From Mnemiopsis leidyi (taxonomy: Eukaryota; Ctenophora; Tentaculata; Lobata; Bolinopsidae), in assembly GCA_000226015.1 (NCBI GenBank), contig JH152658.1:15292-56740 (forward strand): a stretch of 41,449 nt of DNA. Direction: 5' to 3'. Position numbers and translations under genes: made by a program. Positions 10,009 to 41,449 of the stretch are shown in pieces (the stretch's first letter is position 1; the number at the start of each line of letters is the position of its first letter). The notes under the pieces were generated by a model. It did not search any database. It was not told the DNA's origin and was given only the letters and a program-made list of their open reading frames with translations.

Positions 10009-10494
10009 AATGAGTCTTATTTTTACAGTTTGTTTGGGAGGTTGTTGTTTTTAGTCACTTTCGTAAGGGGTGTTTAAGTTCTGTTATCATTAACAGCATT
10101 TTATACTGTCATTTCGTAACGCCTCTTGAAGATGATTGTCGATAATTTTAGTACAGTAAAGTTTTAAGTTATTTCATTTTATCGCATTACCACTGTGTTT
10201 TTACTGTCAGGTTTGTGTGTCGTTCAAAAAATAAGTACTCAGAATAAGCATACTCATGACTCAAGTCCAAACTTAGGGTAACTCACAAATTGCAGCGAGT
10301 GCGGACTTCCAAAACATATGGGACAAATACTCATTAAACTACTATAAATACTAGCTGAGTTTGGTCTTATCATTGTAAAAAGTTTTTATAACTTTGCGCG
10401 CACGCGCGTTTTTCTCTGTCAATGATGTCTATCCTCGAAACAATCAAGTTTGGTATGATTCGAAAGTATAACTATAACAAAGCGGGTAACCAGG
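10009..10494 (+). other. RRP1 3' flank and KH/RGG gene upstream region
   Basis: AT-rich spacer. Possible variant polyadenylation signals AATAAG occur near 10230 and 10244. A short GCGCGCACGCGCG run is near 10396. No gene is seen. Confidence 0.5.
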
Positions 10495-32922
<22,428 letters not shown>

Positions 32923-33177
32923 CGTTGTTGATAGTGATACTGCCATCCCTGTCACATTTTTATTTTTAAATTTAAGCGAAACTTTTATCATGGAATTATA
33001 CTCTTCCTGTGCCCAAATCTGTTCACTGTTTTACTTTTGAATTTTGATGACATCTAAGCATGTCCTCTAAATTGCATCCGACCGTAGCACTGTTATGTGG
33101 AGTATATTTTGATATATGATTTAAAATTATTTTCATTGAAACTTGATAATTTTATTATGTACGACTTGGTTTATTTG
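32923..33177 (+). other. 3' flank of the KH/RGG gene
   Basis: AT-rich; presumed 3' UTR. No canonical AATAAA noticed. Confidence 0.5.
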
Positions 33178-33965
33178 TCTGACTTCGTCCGACCCTCATT
33201 CGAAGTGAATCACGAATAGAGGATGAAATGACGGGAGGGTGCGTGCTGCCGTAACTGTACAATGGTTTATGCTTGGTACTTTAATCAACAGGCGATGTGT
33301 GTCAAGAATTTCTTTAAAACTTCCTCGCCAGACCTGAAATGCGTGCCAGCACGTAAAGTCCACAATCCCAAAACTTGGGTGTAACCTGACCGTCTTGTCA
33401 GTTAGTTTTGGTCATTTTACAACGAAAAGGTGTGATAAAAAAGAACTTGAACCGTTAAATTTAAATGGACTGAAGATATGAATCAAAATTACTGATTACG
33501 GTCGTTCATTTCAGTCGTAAATTGTCTGACTTAGTTCGACCCTCATTCGAAGCGATAAAAATGTGCGGTACGGGAGGGAGCGCGCTGTTCAACATACACG
33601 CCGTGAATGGTTTGTTAAACACTGAACACGACACACGAAAATTCCTGTGCGAGCTTAGTGCGAAATTAGGTAGGACGCGCGAAGCAATTAAGCTCACAGC
33701 CCTATTGCCTATGTGCGTCTTGCTAAACACGCGTATATCACTGTGCGAGCTTAGCGCGAAATTAGGACGGACACGTGACGCAAAATTAGGACGGACGCGC
33801 GCAGCGCGAGCTTGCTACACGTTGTCTGACTTCGTCCGGCCCTCATTCGAAGCGAATAGAGGGAATAAAATGACAGGAGGGTGCGCGCTGCCGTACAAGT
33901 TGCATAGCTGATAGCCCTGCTGCCGCGAAGCGGCAGCCTCCGGCACGCGCCGAAGGGTCACAACG
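33178..33965. repeat. Dispersed triplicated repeat with internal tandem units
   Basis: Three copies start GTCTGACTT, with CGACCCTCATTCGAAG or a close variant soon after, at about 33178, 33525 and 33823. Each is followed by a GGGAGGG or similar motif and GCGCGCTGCCG-like sequence. Between them are short repeats of GCGAGCTTAGYGCGAAATTA and GGACGGACGCG. The third copy runs into a GCTGCCGCGAAGCGGCAGC palindrome at about 33920. Short open frames here are repeat artefacts. Confidence 0.8.
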
Positions 33966-34009
33966 TGAGACAAGCGCGAGCCACAGGGCTATGTTGGCTT
34001 AACAAATGT

Positions 34010-34640
34010 GTTGTCGCGGTGATACCCTAATCACGTTCGCGTTAGACGGATATAATCTCGTCAACAAATGTGCGTCCCGATAGGTATAGGGCGCGCGCAG
34101 CAGGTTGCCTGGGGACCTCAGGGCAACGTAGAGAGAGCCGCGCAACGCCCGGTAAGCAGCAGGTAAATGGTATGATAAAAATGTTCGAACATAATTTTGA
34201 TTCATTTTTGATCTTCTTCGGTCCATTTCCACCTAACCAGGTCACAGGTGCGCGCAAAAGGGCTCTGGTTAGAGCAAGGTCCATTAACAATTTAAACCGA
34301 AGATGTTCGTTTTATATAATAAAAGTTTTGCTTAAAAATAAAATGTGGCACATGGCAGAAAGGGTAAGATTACACCAAAGTTTTGGGTTTTGGTATATAT
34401 TTATAGTTTGATTGTTAATCATGAATTATGGTCATTTTGACGTTGTCGCGGTGATACCCGACTCACGTTGACGAGATTATATCCGTCTAACGTTCTAACG
34501 AAACGTTCTAACGAAACGTTCAGCTTTAGCTGCGTGAGTCGGGTATCACCGCGACGAGACTCACGCAGCTAAAGCTGAACGTTAGACGGATATCATCTCG
34601 TCAATTTTGACGAGATTATATCCGTCTACCAGCGTTCTTA
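34010..34640. repeat. Palindromic repeat family (GTCGCGGTGATACC ... GACGGATATAATCTCGTC)
   Basis: GTTAGACGGATATAATCTCG occurs at about 34043-34064. Its reverse complement recurs at about 34470 and 34608, and a variant of the forward form at about 34580. GTCGCGGTGATACC occurs at about 34013 and 34445, and its reverse complement at about 34541. CAGCTTTAGCTGCGTGAGTC (about 34522) is mirrored by GACTCACGCAGCTAAAGCTG (about 34557). The 34440-34640 part is therefore a nested foldback structure. A degraded relative ends near 37026. Confidence 0.85.
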
Positions 34641-34914
34641 CGACACGATCAGCTTTGACATTTGATGTTTGAGCTGCGAGGGTCAGGTTTGCTACACGTT
34701 GCATAGCCCTGCTGCCGCGACAAGAGCCCTTTTGCAGACGCGGTGTAAACACAAAGCACCTGGTTAGGTGAAGACATGGGACTAATATAAGGTACTCAGG
34801 CAAATAATCGCACACCTGGCCATGCTTAATGTTTGGTTGGCAATACATGTACAGGACTTTCCAGCACTGTGTTTGCCAGTTTAGATTCTTATGTCTTAGT
34901 CATTATACCTTGTG

Positions 34915-35246
34915 AGAACTGAACGAGGATTTTCTTTTTGTGAGCCTGTGATTTGGAACAATCTGCCATATGAATTAAGAACTTGTTGCGATATTGTTAA
35001 GTTCAAGAAGTCATTAAAAACACACTTGTTTAAAGAGGCATTTTTAAATATAAGAGATTCATAGATCTATCTAGAAATTTGTTGAACCTTAGTTAAATTT
35101 TCTTTTGTTGAATATGTAAGCTTCTTGAACATCTTATATTTCAAAAGTGTACCCTGAGTCGCCTTAGATGGCTGGAGTTAAATCTTTCTGATTTTGAATC
35201 CCGTTAAGCTATAGGGCGATGTATAAATACTTACTTATTATTATTA
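34915..35246 (+). mobile_element. Non-LTR retrotransposon 3' end (CR1/L2-like)
   Basis: The plus strand reads EPVIWNNLPYELRTCCDIVK then SLKTHLFKEAF and a stop at 35062-35064, the typical last residues of CR1/L2/Jockey reverse transcriptases. The 3' UTR follows and ends in a TTATTATTATTA tail. It is severely 5'-truncated. Confidence 0.75.
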
Positions 35247-35830
35247 CAAGACCAAATTAAAAGATTTAGAAATAATCTATAAAAAAGTAGCCAAAATTGC
35301 ACTAGACGTCAATCCATTATCCAAAAGAGTCATCCATCCGTGTATACAAGCAAATGGGCTGGTTGCCACTTCATCTGAGGCGTCAGCTACATCTTAGTAA
35401 TTACATGTATCGAATAGTTAATGAAAACTGCCCAAAGAACTTTATAGGAAAGTTCACCTATATCTCAGGAGGAAGTAGGGGTGGGGAAAACTGTAACCTA
35501 TACACTCAAAAATCTAAATCACACAAGGAATGCTTCTATCTAGGGGCAAAAGCCTGGAACGTTAACCCTCAGACACTTAGAGCTTGTGAATCTGTCAAAA
35601 AATTCTCTAATACATTCAAGTCACTTCTTCTATCTAAATTTTCATCCGACGTAATGTACAAAACTGACAACTCATTCAACAGATTTTATCAGGTAGACTA
35701 ATTGTCATCAAGATCACATGATCAGTTATCAGTTTTGAGAGTCGACCTTCCCCCCTGGGGCTGCTATCCCAACAGCATTAAATCAAACACGCATATTGAT
35801 ATATTATTAAGTTAAGTTAAGTTAAGTTTA
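35247..35830 (+). mobile_element. Second non-LTR retrotransposon 3' end, frameshifted
   Basis: One frame reads KVAKIALDVNPLSKRVIHPC; another continues with MGWLPLHLRRQLHLSNYMYR, CFYLGAKAWNVNP and FSNTFKSLLLS to the stop at 35702. A frameshift lies near 35345. The tail ends with TTAAG repeats at about 35810-35830. It is a different family from its left neighbour and is dead. Confidence 0.7.
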
Positions 35831-36845
35831 ACTTACCTAGGTAATAGTCTTACCTTATATGCACAGTTTTTTTATTTTTTTAATTTTATTTTTATAATTT
35901 TTACGACTATAAATTTATTTGTACATAGCAACATGTGACTAATCCCAGTTTTCAAGGGTTTATAATTTTCACAGTTTTCTGTTCAGACATCTTAACCGTT
36001 TTTATGTAAGTCAATATTATGATACATACCATTTTTATAATTGTTCACTGTTGGGTCTATTGATATTTTTGTCTATTTATATATTATTATGGCTCATATT
36101 ATAATTAAGGTCTTACCAGGGTGTACTACTAACAGGGAAAATCTGATTTGACACATCCTACACAGCCTAGAAGCTTCATTAAATTATAGATTACCCCTTT
36201 GTGTATTGCTGTGTAAAATTTGATTTTTATTTATTATTTATTTATTATCTTTGTCTGCGATTATCTCGATAATGCAATAAGATAATCGACTTTTGGATGG
36301 TAGCATTCGAAAGTAAAAACAATTATCTTGTTAATATGGTCTTTTTGCTTAAGTCTCAAAGCCCGTAAAATTAAGTTTAACAAAATTGGTTTTTCTAATT
36401 TGATTTTGTAAATTTTGTCACAATTGATGACGTCACTGAGGCGTTGTCATTCAAGATTTTGACATGAAACTTTAACTCAAGTGTACCTCAAACCATTGTC
36501 TTTTACTCAATATTTTGTTTTTCGCTCTATCGTTTGTGGTAACTGAGTTATGCAGTTTTGAAAATAGCAGATATTTGGCTAAAAAGCGTCTATCCCCCTA
36601 TCTATATGTTTATATGTCTATCTATCTATCTATATGTCACCCGACAATTTCTCAAAAAACAGGGGTTCCAGAAAACCCCCTTCACGATACCTGTTGAACT
36701 TGACAATTTTTTGCCATCGGTTTGGGCAACTTCAAGGATTTGCAAAGTTTCAAGTCTCTAGGTCAATTTCAACATGGTCTTCTGGCCTTTGAAAATGCAA
36801 TTTTTGCCAATTTGTGCATTTTTTGTAAAACAGCGCTGGCGAAAT
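35831..36845. other. AT-rich intergenic sequence with a CTAT microsatellite
   Basis: A short tetranucleotide run (CTATCTATCTATCTATATG) lies at about 36619-36637. I see no gene. The DNA around it looks like an old repeat but I cannot place it. Confidence 0.4.
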
Positions 36846-37030
36846 TTGGAGTCATATTGCACTACACGCACTAAAACTTTTTGCTGTGGCTGAAGCCTAA
36901 CTGGCTCGGGCCGCTGCCTTCGCGAGTCGGGTAACACCTCGACAAAGCCCTCACCCGTTTCTAGGGTATGCTAACAGCCTCAGGCAGCTTGCTGTTCTCA
37001 TAGCGTTAGCCGGATAACATATCGTCAATA
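36846..37030 (+). repeat. SINE body plus palindrome-family fragment
   Basis: Matches the SINE body at about 31945-32040 (GGAGTCATATTGCACTACAC onward, TTCTAGGGTATGCTAAC). A GAGTCGGGTAACACC insert and an end (GCGTTAGCCGGATAACATAT) resemble the 34-kb palindrome family. The promoter half of the SINE is missing. Confidence 0.7.
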
Positions 37031-37107
37031 TATTGTTATATTTTACTTGGTCACGAATGCATATGTTGACTCATTCATTTAATCATTTTTTCACAACAGG
37101 CTCTGGA

Positions 37108-39282
37108 ATGAGATCAAATTGGAGAAAAAAAGATGTTAAAATTGCAGAAAGCTCTGGAATAGAATCGAATTGGAGAAGAAAACAGTCAGAAGAAAAGAAA
37201 GTTGTAAGTCAAGACATTCCAGTACCCAAAGAATCTATAAGCCTAATCGTAGGTCATAGGGGCTGTAACATAAGAAGGATGGAGAATTTTAAAGATGTAC
37301 AAAAGATTATCATAGATAATTCAGCTAATAAAGTCTGTGTTACTGCACTGAACCAGCATTCCTTGAAATGTGTATCAGAAGAGATAAGTTCGATCTTGGG
37401 AAAGGTGAGAATATTAAATTTGACAAAGAAATCTTTCAATAAAGGTCTGCGCATTCTTAAATCTGCAACCACTGATGATTTAACATTTAGATCAACTCCT
37501 AGCTGTGCCTTTGAAGTTTTGAGATTTTGCTCACTTTTCGGTATAGATCCTCAGTTTGTCTCTAAGGAAATGACTATTTCTGCTGATTACATACAATTAA
37601 ATAAATATTCTGAAATCAAAGCTTTCAACGAGTATTGGAATACAAATATGACATTATTGGACAGCGAAATTATTTGGAGAAGGCATCATATTACCAGTAA
37701 TTGTATTGAGGAGTTGTTAGTGACATCAAGTTTTATGCGCAACTTTGGAACATGTTCAGTGCACTTGAACAGACTGCGCTGCTTTCCTGGGGTAGACTAC
37801 ATAGAGATTGTTGGTAGTGAAGAGGATGTTGTCCTTAAACTCGTTATTGGAGCAAGATCAAGACAAGAACTTGAATCTTGCACTGCATCTGTTCATTCAC
37901 TCTGTAGGAAACACAAAGAATCACTGAGGGTTGTCAGATTGTGTAAGGATGAAATGAAAAACAGCAACCACTCATTTTGCATTCCATATGCTTGTAAATC
38001 CTCCAAATTTCTTAAGAAGTCATTAGATTCTGGGAAGTCCTTTCTTGATATTATATTTGATGATCCTGCTGTTGTTCTTGTTGAATTGAATGAGTGTGAT
38101 CAGACTTTAACTGTGGGGTGCACTTCTGAGGAAAAACTTAATCTATTGATGTTTGGAGTGAGAGGAAAAATGAGTTTCTTTAAAGAATTTGCTTGGCGTA
38201 AAATGTACCATGGCAACTTCAAATACTACATCAAAGTTTCAGATGATCAAATTATGAGAGATGCAATATTTAAAGAATTTTTGATTAAAGAAGGCCAAGA
38301 TCAATACCTTTCTGCAGATTTCACTGATTTTGTGGATGATGGGAATCTTCTTTATCAAATAGAGATTTTAACATCTCAAAGGTCAAATCAGGATTTGCAA
38401 TGTTATCCTAGATCTCAAGGATCCTTTGCACTGTATAAAAAGTCTGATGTTTTGTCTGACTTCATAAGGTTGAGCAATTTTGTTGACCTGCCAATTCTTG
38501 AAAATTTTCAGGTACACTGCGAATTTGGTGTTTCTTTGTTTAAATTGTACTCTGCAAGCAGAAAAGAACAACCAGTCGAGATTTGCAATTTGTTAAACGG
38601 GTGGGAAAATGATTTTCGGGGATATTTTTCTTTTGATTTTAAGGCATCTTTAAAAGCATTATTTATAAAATGCTTGGCCTCAGAAAATTTCAAAGAAATT
38701 TGTCATCAGAATTTTACAGACATATATTTCTGGGATCTGGGAAATAATGTCAGATTCACTGCAAGGATCGAAAATAAGGCAAACAAAGGGTTGACTTCTG
38801 AGCCAGTCGATATTAAGTATTGTAAAAGTGACCATATGAATAACCAAATTATGGACATTGACAGCTCCAAGTGTTCAATCAAGATTAAAGCAACATCTCA
38901 GAAAGGTTTTAGTAATCAATTTGCCACTGAGTTTGTTGAGAGAGCCATGGAAACTGGAGAATTGGAAAAGGATGGTTTTATGAGTTATGATGGTAGATAT
39001 AGCATGTACAATGTAAGTACTGTTGACAGGACTATCTATCAATGGAATGACTTTGTTATTAATCTTGACTGTGTTTCGAAGAAAAGTAACCAAAGATATG
39101 GAAGATTTTCCAATGTACTTCACCTAACACTGCATTCTACCCTTTTAAACAAAGCAATACATGATCTACAGAAGAACAGTGGTGATGATCAGCTGAAAAC
39201 TACTGTCATGAAGCTTTATGAAGAATTTGTTGCGATGTGTGAGCAATTAACTTTAGGCATTGACACCCACTTTGCTTGGTAG
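37108..39282 (+). CDS. Uncharacterised 724-residue protein with a KH-like domain
   Basis: A long single-exon frame. I chose the ATG at 37108, just after a splice acceptor (TCACAACAG, ending 37099). The 25 codons upstream look intronic, so an earlier exon may exist. The N-terminus repeats a unit twice (SGMRSNWRKK, SGIESNWRRK). Residues about 37-95 look like a KH fold: IPVPKESISLIVGHRGCNIR with a GxxG loop (GHRG at 49-52), then VQKIIIDNSANKVCVTAL and a helix. The remaining 600 residues are soluble, moderately charged, with no transmembrane segment and no family I recognise. It follows another KH gene on the same strand but is not visibly similar outside the KH motif. It is likely RNA-binding; a retrocopy origin is possible. 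Confidence 0.7.
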   Translation: MRSNWRKKDVKIAESSGIESNWRRKQSEEKKVVSQDIPVPKESISLIVGHRGCNIRRMENFKDVQKIIIDNSANKVCVTALNQHSLKCVSEEISSILGKVRILNLTKKSFNKGLRILKSATTDDLTFRSTPSCAFEVLRFCSLFGIDPQFVSKEMTISADYIQLNKYSEIKAFNEYWNTNMTLLDSEIIWRRHHITSNCIEELLVTSSFMRNFGTCSVHLNRLRCFPGVDYIEIVGSEEDVVLKLVIGARSRQELESCTASVHSLCRKHKESLRVVRLCKDEMKNSNHSFCIPYACKSSKFLKKSLDSGKSFLDIIFDDPAVVLVELNECDQTLTVGCTSEEKLNLLMFGVRGKMSFFKEFAWRKMYHGNFKYYIKVSDDQIMRDAIFKEFLIKEGQDQYLSADFTDFVDDGNLLYQIEILTSQRSNQDLQCYPRSQGSFALYKKSDVLSDFIRLSNFVDLPILENFQVHCEFGVSLFKLYSASRKEQPVEICNLLNGWENDFRGYFSFDFKASLKALFIKCLASENFKEICHQNFTDIYFWDLGNNVRFTARIENKANKGLTSEPVDIKYCKSDHMNNQIMDIDSSKCSIKIKATSQKGFSNQFATEFVERAMETGELEKDGFMSYDGRYSMYNVSTVDRTIYQWNDFVINLDCVSKKSNQRYGRFSNVLHLTLHSTLLNKAIHDLQKNSGDDQLKTTVMKLYEEFVAMCEQLTLGIDTHFAW

Positions 39283-39944
39283 TTTTTTTTTCGATAAGAT
39301 GAGAATTTTTAGGAATCTTGTGTGTTACTAGAGCACCAAATCCAAATGATTGTTTGGCATGCTTGTTTTTAATCTACTTGATTTTTTTGTATCATGGTAA
39401 TGTTTGTAGCTGAAAAATTTTTATTTTTGCAATTTGAAGGCAGTTAATGGTTTGATTATTTAGAGAAAATTTTGCTTATGATTGTGTTTTGATTTGATAG
39501 GTTAACTTTAAGTTATATTATGATTAAGTTAAATTATGTTGAATTGTAACAACAAAACATAGACCAACTGATGTACTATTAGGGTGCTCAAAGATGCTTG
39601 TGTACGAAAATATGGATGATTTTGCACCTTTTTAAGAATGCTGATTGAGTAATGCCGACATTTTAAAGTGCAGGTTTTGCTGGAGTTTTTGACAAATAAT
39701 ATTTATCTATGGATAATGGTTTATGAGAGTAGGTTCATAATTGATATCTTTAATCATGCTTTTATTCCATTATATAGAGCACAATATTATCATAAAACAT
39801 ATCGATTTGTTATAATTTACCAAAACAAAACAAATCTAAATAACCCTTGTAGGGGGGTTGGTAGACATATATAGATACGAGTTTTGATGCCACGAAGCTC
39901 ATTAATTACTTGCCGCATTTTTTTGCGATGATGTTTGTTTTCAG
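39283..39944. other. 3' flank of the KH-like gene, AT-rich
   Basis: No gene seen. It begins with a T-run at 39284 and shows no clear AATAAA. Confidence 0.4.
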
Positions 39945-41037
39945 TTATCTTGTTACGACTATGGAGGTTTTTGCTGCATTGATAACAGCTTTAAGAACCC
40001 TTCTGTAGTCATCAAAGACTTTCTTGAGATAGGGGTCACCACCTGACATGTTGTACTCTTTGAGGAATTTTTTGACTGATGCATCCCAATCATTCTTATT
40101 TTGATGCTTTTTCTCAATGGCCGCTTTAATGCTGTGTGTGATCCAGGGGTTTTCGATTATATTCCGTCCAACTAGAACTTTAGGTTTTGTGAGCTTGCAT
40201 GTTGGATCAAGAGCATTGTGGAAAATTGCTTTTAATTCAGAAAAATCAGAAGGGGTAATTATTGTAGATAGACCCTTTTTAAGCTTGGTGACAAAGTCAT
40301 TTGTAATTTTGTTTGAAAACTCATAGTATCGGACATGCTTTTTATTGACCGAGTCCGATTCTATTTTGATATCAGTTACTTCAAATATAGGTAAGTGGTT
40401 ACCAATTTGGTCACTAATGCAGCCTGAAAGGACAACCTGCTCAATGTCAGTCGTAAGCATGTTATCTATTCAAGATGGTCTGAAATTTGCCCTTGTATGT
40501 GTTGCAGTGGATATAACTGGAAAAAGGGCTGTTCTAATAAATGATTCTTCAAATTGTGAGTTTGTCCCTAAGCCACTGTTGCCACTTATTTTAAGCAGAT
40601 CAACATTGAAATCACCCATAATTCTGAGGCCTGTTTTGGGGAAAAGATCATTCAATTGGTCAAATTTGTTCAAAAAGGCTTTGAAGTCTCCACTTGAGGG
40701 TCTGTAGATGACACCACAAGTAAAACTCTGTGGGCTTGGTGGCTGGGTTATACGTACAAATATGGATTCAGTGTCAGAGGTGCAGCAGCCTAAGCCCTAA
40801 ATTTTCCCTAACTTCTGCATTAAGGTTGTTAGCAACATACAATGCAACCCCAGTACCTTTTTTTACCGCTAATAGTATTTTGGTAAAACCCAAATTTATT
40901 CCCTGGAATTTGATACAAATCCTGTAGGGGTTTGTCTGTGTTTGTTTCTGCAATTTCAATGACTGAAAACTTATGGTTTAGCCTACTGAGTTCCGTTAAC
41001 AGGGAGTTAAAATTTAATTTCAGTTGGAGGGGATTCT
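39945..41037 (-). mobile_element. Non-LTR retrotransposon endonuclease region, degenerate and lacking RT
   Basis: On the minus strand the AP-endonuclease domain runs from about 41037 (LTELSRLNHKFSVIEIAETN) through KKGTGVALYVANNL and LRIMGDFNVDLL (the GDFN motif) to a broken SDHLPI-like site (SDQIGNHLPIF). A linker (ENPWITHSIKAAIEKKHQNK) follows to the stop at 39945. Frameshifts near 40790 and an in-frame stop near 40470 disable it. Clade features fit CR1/Jockey/L2 types. The reverse transcriptase that should follow at lower coordinates is missing. Confidence 0.8.
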
Positions 41038-41144
41038 TCTAACCGAAACATCAGTTTTTAGCAGAAAAATCACATCAGTATGTAGACTGAAGCATCAGAT
41101 TCTAACCCAAACATCATTTTGTAACCGAAACATCAATTCTAAAT
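41038..41144. other. Short repeated motif block
   Basis: AACCGAAACATCA recurs at about 41041 and 41112 with diverged copies between (AACCCAAACATCA near 41106), suggesting a small decayed tandem repeat. Confidence 0.5.
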
Positions 41145-41449
41145 TGCATTATAAATAAATAAATAAAATAAATTCTAGTTTTTATAACACGCTACAGTCG
41201 CACATATTATTTAAGAAAATAATAGGAAACTATTTAAGCGTGACCTATGCAAAAAAGCTTAATTGTTAGCTAAGACTATTCAATCAACATCTTCAAAAGC
41301 AAGGTTAAAAAAGTGGGTCTTCAGTCTAGATTTAAAGATATCAATGGAAGAAAGAGATCTTAACTCATAAGGTAAACTGTTCCATATTTCAGGCCCACTA
41401 TGTGAAAATGCTGCGTCACTCCGAGAAAAGTTGCATTTAGAAGGTCTTT
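41145..41449 (-). mobile_element. Non-LTR retrotransposon 3' end (runs off the window)
   Basis: The minus strand from the window edge reads CNFSRSDAAFSHSGPEIWNS, LPYELRSLSSIDIFKSRLKT and HFFNLAFEDVD, then a stop near 41281: the conserved RT C-terminus. A 3' UTR follows and a TTTA-repeat tail ends near 41151. It is a different copy from the endonuclease piece. Confidence 0.75.

Noticed and set aside
33920..33940. Possible terminator or CRISPR-like palindrome
   Set aside because: A eukaryotic repeat context; single short palindrome without regular spacers.
34582..34848. 88-codon minus-strand frame and others at 33999-34411
   Set aside because: They lie in palindromic repeats and end or begin within repeat motifs.

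Overview
The window looks like nuclear DNA of an invertebrate animal. It is AT-rich, has genes split by GT-AG introns, single-exon class A-type GPCRs, secreted proteins built from sushi (CCP) and SUEL-lectin domains, and many decayed transposons (non-LTR retrotransposons, a mariner-like element, a tRNA-derived SINE, foldback repeats). The conserved genes (POLE2, RRP1, a KH/RGG RNA-binding protein) fit any metazoan. I cannot fix the phylum; a cnidarian, ctenophore, sponge or tunicate would all be compatible.

Layout. 1-6.6 kb: three copies of one lineage-specific GPCR on the minus strand. Copy 1 is near-complete, copy 2 is broken by an inserted element, and copy 3 is intact. 7.0-7.6 kb: the last exon of DNA polymerase epsilon subunit 2 (POLE2) on the plus strand. 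Its earlier exons are not visible, so the GPCR array may lie antisense inside a POLE2 intron. 8.0-10.0 kb: RRP1/Nop52 (ribosome biogenesis), complete except for a one-base frameshift. 10.5-32.9 kb: one plus-strand gene for a hnRNP K/PCBP-like protein (prion-like Q/N/Y tract, RGG box, two KH domains, second polyQ/RGG tail). I rebuilt eight exons, including a 38-nt microexon. Its sixth intron is about 18.6 kb and holds a whole antisense cluster of secreted-protein genes.

The nested cluster (13.5-31.2 kb, minus strand) has four genes or gene-like units. Each is a short signal-peptide exon, then one or two copies of an unnamed extracellular domain (ending TASDxYRxY), then a sushi exon. One can be extended to a SUEL lectin exon. 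All internal module exons have phase 1 at both ends, the classic exon-shuffling arrangement, and two units are a clear tandem segmental duplication. Only one copy carries a mariner-like element.

33-37 kb is repeat-rich intergenic DNA with dispersed repeats, palindromes, two retrotransposon 3' ends and a SINE-like piece. 37.1-39.3 kb encodes a 724-residue intronless protein with one KH-like segment, otherwise unrecognised. 39.9-41.4 kb has minus-strand non-LTR retrotransposon remnants. Two otherwise intact conserved genes each carry a single extra base in a homopolymer, which suggests assembly errors.
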